From UBA5336 sp039818165 (GTDB lineage: Bacteria > Pseudomonadota > Alphaproteobacteria > Caulobacterales > Hyphomonadaceae): a stretch of DNA of 64,000 nt. Both the position numbers and the translations under genes were made by a program. This document shows, in pieces, positions 57,117 to 64,000 of this stretch. The notes under the pieces were generated by a model. That model did no database searches. It saw only the letters and a program-made list of their open reading frames with translations, and was not told where the DNA came from. Location: assembly GCA_039818165.1 (NCBI GenBank), contig JBCBUL010000001.1:62001-126000 (forward strand), written 5' to 3'. The first letter of the stretch is position 1; every line of letters begins with the position of its first letter.

Positions 57117-59015
57117 ATGACGAGTTCTAAGATGATCCGCTCGATGAAGACGTTTGGGCTGGTGTGCGTCGCCGTCACTTTGGCCGCGTGTGGGGGCTCT
57201 AAAGACAACGCGCCTCGAAGTCTTCCACCGGCATATGTTGATGCCCTGGAGAGTACTCCTACCCCGGTAACACAGGGCTCGCCCCAAGACCTGTCGCAGA
57301 TTAACGAAGCGATTGCCCCGTTTGGTCTTGCGCTATCTGCTGACAATTTGGACCAAACCGATACCGGCGCCATGCGCCTGACCAACGCCGTTCTCGGCCT
57401 GGCCGACGGTGATGGCATAACGCTCCGGGCCGCTGAGCTTCGCCTGTGGGATGCCGATTTCGATCTTCTGGCCGCATATCTCTCCGGCGAAGCGACGGCC
57501 AGATCGGGGACAGTGATCGCACGATTGGAGGCAGACGGCCTGGCGGTTGAAGGTCTGGAGCGTCTATATGATCCAATGTTCGAGGAAATGAACTCGACGC
57601 TCGAGAATATGCAACCGCAGACGGGGTCCGACCTTCCGCCTCAAGACTTTTCAATCGAGTCCTACGTTCTAGAAGCCGAGGCGTTTGTGTTATCCGGTTT
57701 TGAAATTCACGCGCTCGAAACCCTCGGCCAAGTTTCAGAAGAGTTGGATGAAGGCGCAACGGCGCTGCGGCACGCAGCAGCTTGGGCGAGAACGCTGTCG
57801 CTCGATGTAATCGCATTGATCGGAGCCACAACCAGTTTCGAAATGAGCCAATTCGGCGAGACGTCACAGTTTTCCTACAATGCCGAGTTTGTCGGCTATC
57901 GCGGTTTGAACCGAGGCGACCTGGCAGCGGCCGATACGCTGGGTGTCACGGGTGTGTTTGACTTTCAGTTTCCAGACTTTGCCCAGTCCTTTGAGACGCC
58001 AGGCAGCGTTCCCGTGATGATGTCGTTTCCAGCGGAGTTCAACGCCGCAAGCAGCACGGTTCATGATCTTCGCCTCTCGCGGGTCTTGGAGGCCATTGTG
58101 GATGGAGAGCTATTCCCCCACACGGAGACGGACGCGGTCAGTTTCGGTCTCTGGCAAGTCGAAGACATGAATTACACGCTGGACGGGGCGACCTTCCTGG
58201 AACTCGCGTCCATGGACGTCGACCTGACGGAGGGTCACTGGATACTCCCGAAAATGGCGCGCCTCGATATCGACGGGCTGGTGTACGACTATGCCGCCTA
58301 CGCGCCATTGTTCATGGACGCGATTCCAATCGACGATCCGGCCTGGGAAGGCGTGCCTGAGCAGATACTGGAAATTCTCGAGCGCTACAATTTACTCGGC
58401 CCAAAGGCGGATTTCGACGCGGTATGGAACTGGTCGCCTGAAGCTGGCGATATCAGCCTCACATTCGAACAGGACACGGAGGGCTTTGGGGTCTTTTCGT
58501 TCGATGCGAGCGGCGCGATCCCGGAATACTCTGACTGGGCGCCCAAACTGCCGACCGATGGCAGTGAATTAGACGATGCGACGCAGGACGAGCTGACCCG
58601 ACTATTTGAAGACGAGGCCGTCTTTGAAGGGTTGCGAATGACCCTTCGCGATGAAGGCGGGCTGGATCGATACTTTGGAGCGACGGTGGAAGTTGCGCAG
58701 GTCCTGCCCGAAGACATCCCCCAAGTCGCGGCTTTCAAGACATATGACGAGGAGACCCTGCGCTCGATGGTCGGTGGATTCCTGCTCATGGGCGCGGGTC
58801 AAGCGAACCGGGAAGTGCCGGGTGTCAGCGAATGGGCACAGGCCTTTGCAGACTTCATCAAGGAAGGTGGGACGCTGTCGATGGCGTTTGAGCCAGAAAC
58901 ACCGCTCACTGGCCTGCGAATGGCAGAGATCGACGCAGAGTATGGAGCCGATCCACCGCCGGAGGTTATCATTGAAGCCTTGGGGATCCGCGTCGAGCAC
59001 ACCGCCAATGACTGA
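57117..59015 (+). CDS. Large hypothetical lipoprotein
   Basis: This roughly 632-residue protein begins with a lipoprotein signal ending LAACGGS and is otherwise soluble, acidic and without internal hydrophobic segments. I recognise no family. Several stretches (DFDLLAAYLSGEATARSG, LDGATFLELASMDVDL, LTGLRMAEIDAEYG) suggest repeated beta-strand units of a periplasmic protein. The start may be 57102, 57117 or 57132. It overlaps the second SDR gene by 8 bp, so it is coupled to both SDR neighbours and perhaps acts in the same process. Confidence 0.72.
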   Translation: MTSSKMIRSMKTFGLVCVAVTLAACGGSKDNAPRSLPPAYVDALESTPTPVTQGSPQDLSQINEAIAPFGLALSADNLDQTDTGAMRLTNAVLGLADGDGITLRAAELRLWDADFDLLAAYLSGEATARSGTVIARLEADGLAVEGLERLYDPMFEEMNSTLENMQPQTGSDLPPQDFSIESYVLEAEAFVLSGFEIHALETLGQVSEELDEGATALRHAAAWARTLSLDVIALIGATTSFEMSQFGETSQFSYNAEFVGYRGLNRGDLAAADTLGVTGVFDFQFPDFAQSFETPGSVPVMMSFPAEFNAASSTVHDLRLSRVLEAIVDGELFPHTETDAVSFGLWQVEDMNYTLDGATFLELASMDVDLTEGHWILPKMARLDIDGLVYDYAAYAPLFMDAIPIDDPAWEGVPEQILEILERYNLLGPKADFDAVWNWSPEAGDISLTFEQDTEGFGVFSFDASGAIPEYSDWAPKLPTDGSELDDATQDELTRLFEDEAVFEGLRMTLRDEGGLDRYFGATVEVAQVLPEDIPQVAAFKTYDEETLRSMVGGFLLMGAGQANREVPGVSEWAQAFADFIKEGGTLSMAFEPETPLTGLRMAEIDAEYGADPPPEVIIEALGIRVEHTAND

Positions 59016-59748
59016 TGCACTGGATTTCACCGGCAAGCGTGCACTCATTGTTGGGGGCTCGTCGGGTATCGGCAATGGAATTGCGCGCGCATTCTATCGA
59101 GCTGGGGCCGAGGTCCATATTTGGGGAACGCGTCCAAGTGCGGCAGACTACCGCCCCGAAGATGGCGGCGACCTGACCGGTCTGCACTACGCCCAAATGG
59201 ATGTGAGCGATGCCGGGGCGCTTGCCGACCATACGCCCGCCTTCGATACGCTGGACGTCCTCGTGTGTTGTCAGGGCACTGTGCGGTATGGCCGCGAGGA
59301 GTTTGAGCGTCCTGGATGGGACGCTGTCATGGATGTGAACATCAATTCCGTCATGGATTGCGCACGCGCATTCCAGTCCCACCTCAAGGCGGTGGGCGGC
59401 AGCTTCATCATCGTTTCCTCGGTTGCGGGCTTCAACGCGGCGATGGGAAATCCAGCTTACGCTGCGAGCAAACATGCTGCTGTTGGGCTCACAAAGACAC
59501 TCGGCGCCGCCTGGGCGAATGAAGGCATTCGCGTGAACGGCATCGCGCCGGGTATTGTAGATACCAAGCTCACCAGAGTGACCACACAGAACCCAAAGCG
59601 TCTCGACGGCGCCCTTCGCGCCATCCCGCAGGGACGGTTGGGCCTGCCCGAGGACATGGCCGGCGCCGCTCTATTCCTCGCCTCTCCTTTGGCGGCCTAT
59701 GTCTGCGGCCAGACCTTGATCGTGGACGGCGGGCTGAGCCTGCAATAG
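59008..59748 (+). CDS. SDR family oxidoreductase, second copy in the operon
   Basis: The 246-residue protein has LIVGGSSGIGNGIARAFYRAGAEVHIWGTRP, CCQGTVRYG in place of the usual NAG motif, the catalytic Ser-Tyr-Lys set (VSSVAGFN, NPAYAASKHAAVGLTKTL), and a terminal CGQTLIVDGGLSLQ. The CCQG replacement is unusual and sits at the NNAG position that normally stabilises the central sheet. It overlaps the preceding lipoprotein gene by 8 bp and the thioesterase gene follows after 11 bp. Confidence 0.92.
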   Translation: MTDALDFTGKRALIVGGSSGIGNGIARAFYRAGAEVHIWGTRPSAADYRPEDGGDLTGLHYAQMDVSDAGALADHTPAFDTLDVLVCCQGTVRYGREEFERPGWDAVMDVNINSVMDCARAFQSHLKAVGGSFIIVSSVAGFNAAMGNPAYAASKHAAVGLTKTLGAAWANEGIRVNGIAPGIVDTKLTRVTTQNPKRLDGALRAIPQGRLGLPEDMAGAALFLASPLAAYVCGQTLIVDGGLSLQ

Positions 59749-59759
59749 ATACGGCAGCC

Positions 59760-60197
59760 ATGGCCGACGACCTTCTTCAATCCCAGACGAGCGATATCCC
59801 CGAGGGCTATCAGGTTTTGCCCTGGCACCGGGGGTTTGGCCGTATGGTGGGCCCACTTTACGAGCGCCTTGAGCCTGGCGGTGGATACACCCGTGCCTTC
59901 CGCGTGGAGGAGCACCATACCAATGGCATGTCCAATGCCCATGGCGGCATGCTCATGACGTTCGCCGATACGGCCTGGGGGCATGTGGTGGACGCCGGAG
60001 ACGACCATTGGTGGGTGACGGTGCGCCTCGTTTGCGACTTTCTTTCGAGCGCCGCCTTGGGGGAATGGGTCGAGGCCACGGGTGAGATTGTGGGTCGGCA
60101 GGGCGATCTCTACACGGTGCGCGGGCGCACCTGGTGCGGTGATAGGCTCATCATGACCGGGACAGGCACGTTCATGATCCTGCAAAGAAAAGACTAG
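59760..60197 (+). CDS. PaaI family hotdog thioesterase
   Basis: The 145-residue protein has the hotdog pattern with HHTNGMSNAHGGMLMTFADTAWGHVV (the general helix and catalytic Asp region) and VTVRLVCDFLSSAALGEWVEATGEIVGRQGDLYTVRG. Such enzymes hydrolyse acyl-CoA thioesters; the acyl group is unknown. It follows the second SDR after 11 bp. Its TAG stop overlaps the opposite-strand reductase stop at CTAG (60194-60197). Confidence 0.88.
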   Translation: MADDLLQSQTSDIPEGYQVLPWHRGFGRMVGPLYERLEPGGGYTRAFRVEEHHTNGMSNAHGGMLMTFADTAWGHVVDAGDDHWWVTVRLVCDFLSSAALGEWVEATGEIVGRQGDLYTVRGRTWCGDRLIMTGTGTFMILQRKD

Positions 60198-61216
60198 ACC
60201 ACCTTGTGGCGCACGAGGCTGTCGGCGGCGGCAAGAACCGCTTCACGCGCAGACAGCGGGCTCCAGCCAAGTTCAGTTCGGGCCCGTTCGCTCGACACGA
60301 TGCGTTCTTTTCCAAGTTCAGACAGGATCTGCTTCACCGGCGGATTGATCGGCGCCATGAACTTCAAGAGCCAGTCAGGCATTTCACCGGTAGGTATCTT
60401 CTTTGGGTGGTTTGGATAGGCATCGCGAAGCAACCGCGCCACATCCTTGAACCACATGAAATCATCCGTGACGGCGTATCGTTTTCCGATAGCTGTATCG
60501 TTCTCCATCGCCAGAACATGCGCTTCGGCAACGTCCCGCACGTCGACAATCTGAAAGCCCACCCGTGGCACAGCGGGCAGTTTGCCCTGCATCAATTGGG
60601 TAACGATCTGGAGCGATGCGGAAAAATCGCCGCCCATGACCGGTCCGAGCACCGCAGACGGATTGATGGTTGTGAGCTGAAGACCCGCACCTTCGCCGTT
60701 GACATACTCCCAGGCAGCTTCCTCAGCGATAGTTTTTGAGCGTGTATACGCAGTATTGTCCTTGATATTGTCGGGATTGGACCAGTGCTCTTCGGTCATC
60801 TTTTCGGGCCGCGCGTCACCCCATCCATAGGCGATCGCGGCCACCGAACTGGTCATGACCACCCGATTTACACTTGCTTCTTTGGCGGCCTTGAGCACTC
60901 TGAGCGCACCGTCCCGGGCGGGCCGGATCAATTCATCGGCGTCGCGCGGCAGGTTTTCTGGGATGGGCGATGCCACATGGAGAATCGCGTCCATGCCGTC
61001 TACAGCGTCCTCCCAGCCGGTGTCTTTGCTCAGGTCCGCGGCCACCAAGGGGATTTCGACTGCCTTCTCCATATAATCGCTGAGAAGCGTATTGAGAGCG
61101 CCGGCTCGGGACGTGGACCGGGCTGAGCCGCGCACGGTATGTCCCCGCTCGAGCAGCTTCACGATGCAATGGGATGCGATGAAACCCGTCGCGCCGGTCA
61201 CCAGGACATTCGCCAT
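60194..61216 (-). CDS. NAD(P)-dependent epimerase/reductase (dihydroflavonol-reductase-like)
   Basis: The 340-residue protein has VLVTGATGFIASHCIVKLLERGHTVRGSARS, ILHVASPIPENLP, VVMTSSVAAIAYG with the catalytic serine, and YTRSKTIAEEAAWEY with the Tyr-Lys pair, placing it in the extended SDR group with aldehyde and dihydroflavonol reductases. The ATG at 61216 has GGGAGAA upstream, and the long upstream reading frame is not used. The EamA transporter gene ends 26 bp before it on the same strand. Confidence 0.92.
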   Translation of the reverse strand: MANVLVTGATGFIASHCIVKLLERGHTVRGSARSTSRAGALNTLLSDYMEKAVEIPLVAADLSKDTGWEDAVDGMDAILHVASPIPENLPRDADELIRPARDGALRVLKAAKEASVNRVVMTSSVAAIAYGWGDARPEKMTEEHWSNPDNIKDNTAYTRSKTIAEEAAWEYVNGEGAGLQLTTINPSAVLGPVMGGDFSASLQIVTQLMQGKLPAVPRVGFQIVDVRDVAEAHVLAMENDTAIGKRYAVTDDFMWFKDVARLLRDAYPNHPKKIPTGEMPDWLLKFMAPINPPVKQILSELGKERIVSSERARTELGWSPLSAREAVLAAADSLVRHKVV

Positions 61217-61242
61217 GTGTTGTTCTCCCGTTTCGCGAGAGT

Positions 61243-62208
61243 TTAAGCGCGCGTTGATGGGTTTGGATAGTTGTTCCTTTTCATCCGCGCCTCGCGAAGG
61301 GTTATGTAAATCGTGGCAACGACGATGATCGCTGCGCCAATCCACACATACTGGCCGGGTACCAGCTTGAAGAGCAGGAAGTCCGCCGCCGCCGCCATGG
61401 GTAGGCGCAAATAATCCATGGGGCTGAGGAAGCTCGCATCACCCATGCCCATGGCAGTGATGTAGGCATATTGCGCCGCCAGGCCGGTGATCGACATGGT
61501 TATGATCATCAACCAACCCGTCAGGCTGGGCGGGCTCCAGAACTAGATCAGCCCCGGCAGAAGGATTATGGTGGACAACAGGTTGGCCCAGGTCAGCAAT
61601 TGGGCGGCTGTGTGCGTGGCTGACAGGGACTTCACCAGGACAATTGCACCAGCAAAAAAGAATGCGCTTGCGAGCGCCAGCAAGGCTGCAAGGTCCAGCG
61701 GCGGACCAGCGCCTTCCGGTAACCAGAAGAAGACGACACCCGGCACGGCCATGACCAGAACGCCCAGAAAGCCTACACCTACGGCACCGAGCCGGTGCGG
61801 GCCCACCGCTTCATTCAATAAGACTGCTGCCAACAGCGTCACAAACAGAGGACGGGAAAAGCTGAGGGCGTTGAACTGGGACAGCGGCAGCGTGAAAAAG
61901 TCAGAAACCGCCAGAAGGCTGAGGATAAAACCCAAAGTTCCAAACATTGAGCGCGTCAGGATAAGCCCGAGCTTTTCGGTCCTCAGGAAGGCTGATCCGT
62001 GACGCAGTATCAGCGGCGCTGTGATCGCGAATCCAATCGCGGCTCTAAAGAATGCCAGCACGACGGGATGGATCTCGCTTGACGCCTGCTTGGCCATGAT
62101 CAGGTAGATTGTGAAGCCAATGCCCGACCCAACCATCCAAACCGCGCCCGTGAGATTGCGCGCGGCACGGGGCGTGCTAGGGCTGGTCGAAACTGAGGAT
62201 TCGGTCAT
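61243..62208 (-). pseudogene. EamA family transporter with an in-frame TAG
   Basis: The reading frame from the ATG at 62208 runs through TGAVWMVGSGIGFTIYLIMAKQASSEIHPVVLAFFRAAIGF (first EamA repeat) to LLPGLI, then TAG at 61543-61545, then FWSPPSLTGWLMIITMSITGLAAQYAYITAMGMGD in the same frame, completing the second repeat to 61243. A single stop thus splits an otherwise normal ten-helix drug/metabolite exporter of 320 residues plus the stop. It could be a recent null mutation, a sequencing error or a rare readthrough codon. GGTGGAGG precedes the ATG. Confidence 0.85.
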
Positions 62209-62500
62209 GACGACCTCCACCTTTACGCGCGACGAGATCGACACGATAGACCGGCTTTGGCGTGCCGTGGCGGAAGATCATGTATGGACGGGTTGGGCGG
62301 CTGCGGGAGATGCGCCGGAAGAAGTGTTGATCTACCGCACGAAAGCCCATTGGCGCCGATTCCCGCTGCGAAAAACCGACGATGGCTACGCGCTCTTTAT
62401 CGAAACGGGCCGCAAAGTTGCCGAAGCGGACACTTTGGAAGCACTCCTCGAAAAGGTTGAGGCAATCCCGGGTCTGAGGCTTGTGGGGGACGCGCCGTAG
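62207..62500 (+). CDS. Small hypothetical protein, 97 residues
   Basis: I do not recognise this protein. It is mixed and soluble, with STFTRDEIDTIDRLWRAVAEDHVWTGWAAAGD and KAHWRRFPLRKTDDGYALFIETGRKVAEA, and no hydrophobic segment. A GAGGA ribosome site is 8 nt before the ATG. Its ATG (62207-62209) overlaps the ATG of the opposite EamA gene (62208-62206), so each leader lies inside the other gene. Confidence 0.72.
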   Translation: MTTSTFTRDEIDTIDRLWRAVAEDHVWTGWAAAGDAPEEVLIYRTKAHWRRFPLRKTDDGYALFIETGRKVAEADTLEALLEKVEAIPGLRLVGDAP

Positions 62501-62539
62501 CCATCCCCCTTTAGCATCGTCATTTGGAATTAAGTCGCT

Positions 62540-63235
62540 CTAGGGAGCAACGTTTACGCTGAAGCAACCGCGTGTCAGGCGACGGTTAAATGTGTTCGGC
62601 TCTTCAACGAGGTTGCCTCCCCTTTGAACAAGTTGAAGTTCGTCGGCGAGTTCGATGAAAACGCTAACGCAGAACTCTGCGGGTTCATCGATTGGGAATC
62701 GCTTTTCAGCAGACATAGCCCGTATGTAGTTCCCGATGTTCAGGCAACGATTGGGATAGGCGCCATACTGTTGAGCCTCACGAGGATTGCGGATTTTGAA
62801 ATCGCAATCGTCTTGTGCGTAGAGATCATATCTCTGCTGATCCCACCCGCGCGTGTTCGCATTGAAGTTGTGGAACGCGCCGTCGACCTTGTAGTCGCGG
62901 GTGCTCCCTGAAATCTCTTCAGGGCGCATCCAGTCCAGCCGCATATAGTATTGCTGCTTGTCGCGCAGTGAGTTCGCAACTCGTCCAAGGCTTGCGTAAT
63001 CCGCGAGGGTTTGAGCGAAATAGCAACGCACATGTATGTCGTCGCCCTCGTCGAATAGGGTTGAAATTTGACGGTATCCTGGCGCGGTCTCCTGTCCCTT
63101 CGGCAGTTGTCCGGTGGAAAAGATGCAGTTTCCTGCGCCGTAGCTGTCGATCTGGCGGAATGCGCTTTGCGCTTCGGCGGGTGCCCAGACCCAGGCAATT
63201 AGCGCGGTGGCGAAAACAAGTAACAGGCTCTTCAT
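62540..63235 (-). CDS. Hypothetical secreted protein with several cysteines
   Basis: From the ATG at 63235 the protein is 231 residues with a signal peptide (KSLLLVFATALIAWVWAPAEAQS). The mature part has cysteines in GNCIF, VRCYF, DDCDF, NRCLN, EFCVS and RGCFS, enough for three disulfide bonds. An aromatic region (YYMRLDWMRPEEISGSTRDYKVDGAFHNFNANTRGW) may form a binding face. I recognise no family. AAGGGGA lies 8 nt before the ATG. It is isolated from the following MBL gene by about 120 bp. Confidence 0.72.
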   Translation of the reverse strand: MKSLLLVFATALIAWVWAPAEAQSAFRQIDSYGAGNCIFSTGQLPKGQETAPGYRQISTLFDEGDDIHVRCYFAQTLADYASLGRVANSLRDKQQYYMRLDWMRPEEISGSTRDYKVDGAFHNFNANTRGWDQQRYDLYAQDDCDFKIRNPREAQQYGAYPNRCLNIGNYIRAMSAEKRFPIDEPAEFCVSVFIELADELQLVQRGGNLVEEPNTFNRRLTRGCFSVNVAP

Positions 63236-63354
63236 TTCAGTGTTCCCCTTCAAAGGGCCAAAGGATGACGTGCGGGCGCACGTCTTCCCCGGTAGTCGAA
63301 TTGAAGGCCGAGATGGTATCCCTTTGAAGCGGGGTGCCCCCCGGAAACGAGGGA

Positions 63355-64000
63355 CTATTCGGTCTTGCCGGTGAGGTCGCGGTAATGCGTCCAGACCATC
63401 CGCTCTGACGTGATGAAACGCCAGTCCCAGTCGGCATCATAATCAGCCAGTGGCGCGGCGGCCTGGATGTCTTCCAACGACATGCCTTCATCGAGCAAAG
63501 CGGAGATGCGGCGTCGGCCTTCGGCAAGCATTTCAATCGATGCTTCAAGATCGGCCTTGGTGCTCATAGGACCGTGTCCTGCGATGATTTTCGTATCTTC
63601 GTCGGCGAGATTTGCGATCGACTCCATGGCCCACATCATGCCCTTCACCGAACCGCCATTGTCCAGGTCGATGTAGGGGTAGACGCCTGAGAAGAGCAGA
63701 TCGCCAGCGTGGATGACGTTAGCATTCTCAAAAAAGACCCAGATATCCCCGCCTGTGTGTGCATTGGGCTCATGGAAAAAGTGCACAGTCTCACCGTTCA
63801 TGTGGATCTTGGTCTGGTCCATCAGGTCTATTGCTGGGAGGAACGCCCCGCTCAGCGGCTCTGGTGTGCGCCCCGTAAGCTGACTTGTGACAGGGTTTTC
63901 CAGGGCCGGGCGGACCGATGGATGCGCCAGAACGACGGCGCCTTTTTCGGCAAAGTACGCATTTCCAAGCACATGGTCGCCATGCAGATGGGTGTTTACG
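63355..64000 (-). CDS. MBL fold metallo-hydrolase, N-terminus beyond the window
   Basis: The frame continues to the right edge, where the minus strand encodes NTHLHGDHVLGNAYFAEKGA. This is the metallo-beta-lactamase zinc motif (HxHxDH type). HTGGDIWVFF, IHAGDLLFSG and IAGHGPMSTK follow as the further zinc ligands, and the sequence ends DLTGKTE. Enzymes of this fold are diverse (hydrolases of thioesters, lactones or beta-lactams and redox enzymes). The start and the substrate cannot be determined here. Confidence 0.88.
   Translation of the reverse strand, partial: VNTHLHGDHVLGNAYFAEKGAVVLAHPSVRPALENPVTSQLTGRTPEPLSGAFLPAIDLMDQTKIHMNGETVHFFHEPNAHTGGDIWVFFENANVIHAGDLLFSGVYPYIDLDNGGSVKGMMWAMESIANLADEDTKIIAGHGPMSTKADLEASIEMLAEGRRRISALLDEGMSLEDIQAAAPLADYDADWDWRFITSERMVWTHYRDLTGKTE

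Noticed and set aside
56345..57418. Minus-strand open frame (357 codons) across the first SDR gene
   Set aside because: The SDR shows its full catalytic set on the plus strand, while the minus frame is low-complexity and Arg/His-rich.

Overview
The window reads as one contiguous stretch of an alphaproteobacterial chromosome with high GC content and short gaps (no gene-free stretch exceeds 300 bases). The closest fit is a Hyphomonadaceae/Maricaulales-type marine or aquatic bacterium. This placement is inferred from gene content: a PetP/PetR-like MarR and OmpR pair divergent from ilvE, an UrcA-family protein, a Flp-type pilin, a ubiquinol alternative oxidase, a DUF2256 protein, an rph/rdgB/hemW cluster and a LolA-like protein. 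No 16S gene is present, so the taxonomy stays tentative.

Layout. 1-12 kb is almost all on the minus strand: a truncated cyclase-family lipoprotein, accA, a GNAT enzyme, leuB-leuD, a two-domain VOC protein, a Zur-like regulator, and glutamate synthase (gltD and gltB with a GFA-family gene between them); a dodecin gene is on the plus strand. 12-17 kb holds uppP, a periplasmic amidohydrolase, a PLP decarboxylase and the alternative oxidase. 17-24 kb holds secA (its zinc-binding tail is out of frame at an A10 run), a PpiC-type lipoprotein, argJ, mutT, a short Flp pilin and trkH. 24-31 kb holds an hsp20 gene with a probable ROSE RNA thermometer, a methyltransferase-like lipoprotein, ppa, a pair of acyl-CoA dehydrogenases and small proteins.

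31.3-36.2 kb is the clearest accessory region. A GT2 glycosyltransferase gene has been split by a 3,413-bp IS1595-family element with 26-bp terminal inverted repeats (24/26 identical) and an 8-bp target duplication. The element carries five passenger genes besides its transposase. 37.5-38.45 kb is a compact regulatory block: clustered AT-rich repeats, an Arg-rich small ORF, an intrinsic terminator, urcA, and a candidate sRNA whose loops are C/U-rich.

38.4-57 kb is mostly housekeeping: sixA, a 1-Cys peroxiredoxin, ilvE, petP-petR-fkbM-histidine kinase, rph, an inverted yozG-DUF2975 pair, rdgB-hemW, lolA-like, a PNPOx-like gene, a DCC-family gene, rplY-pth, a membrane-anchored degenerate TIR-like protein, ychF and an ABC exporter. 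57-64 kb holds two SDRs flanking a large lipoprotein, a hotdog thioesterase, an epimerase-like reductase, an EamA transporter gene with an in-frame TAG, two unknown genes and a truncated MBL-fold hydrolase.

I see no tRNA, rRNA, CRISPR array or prophage. The points most worth a second look are the secA homopolymer, the cargo-bearing IS1595 element, the urcA regulatory block with its sRNA-like locus, the hsp20 thermometer, the TIR-like protein, and the divergent gene pair whose start codons overlap at 62206-62209.
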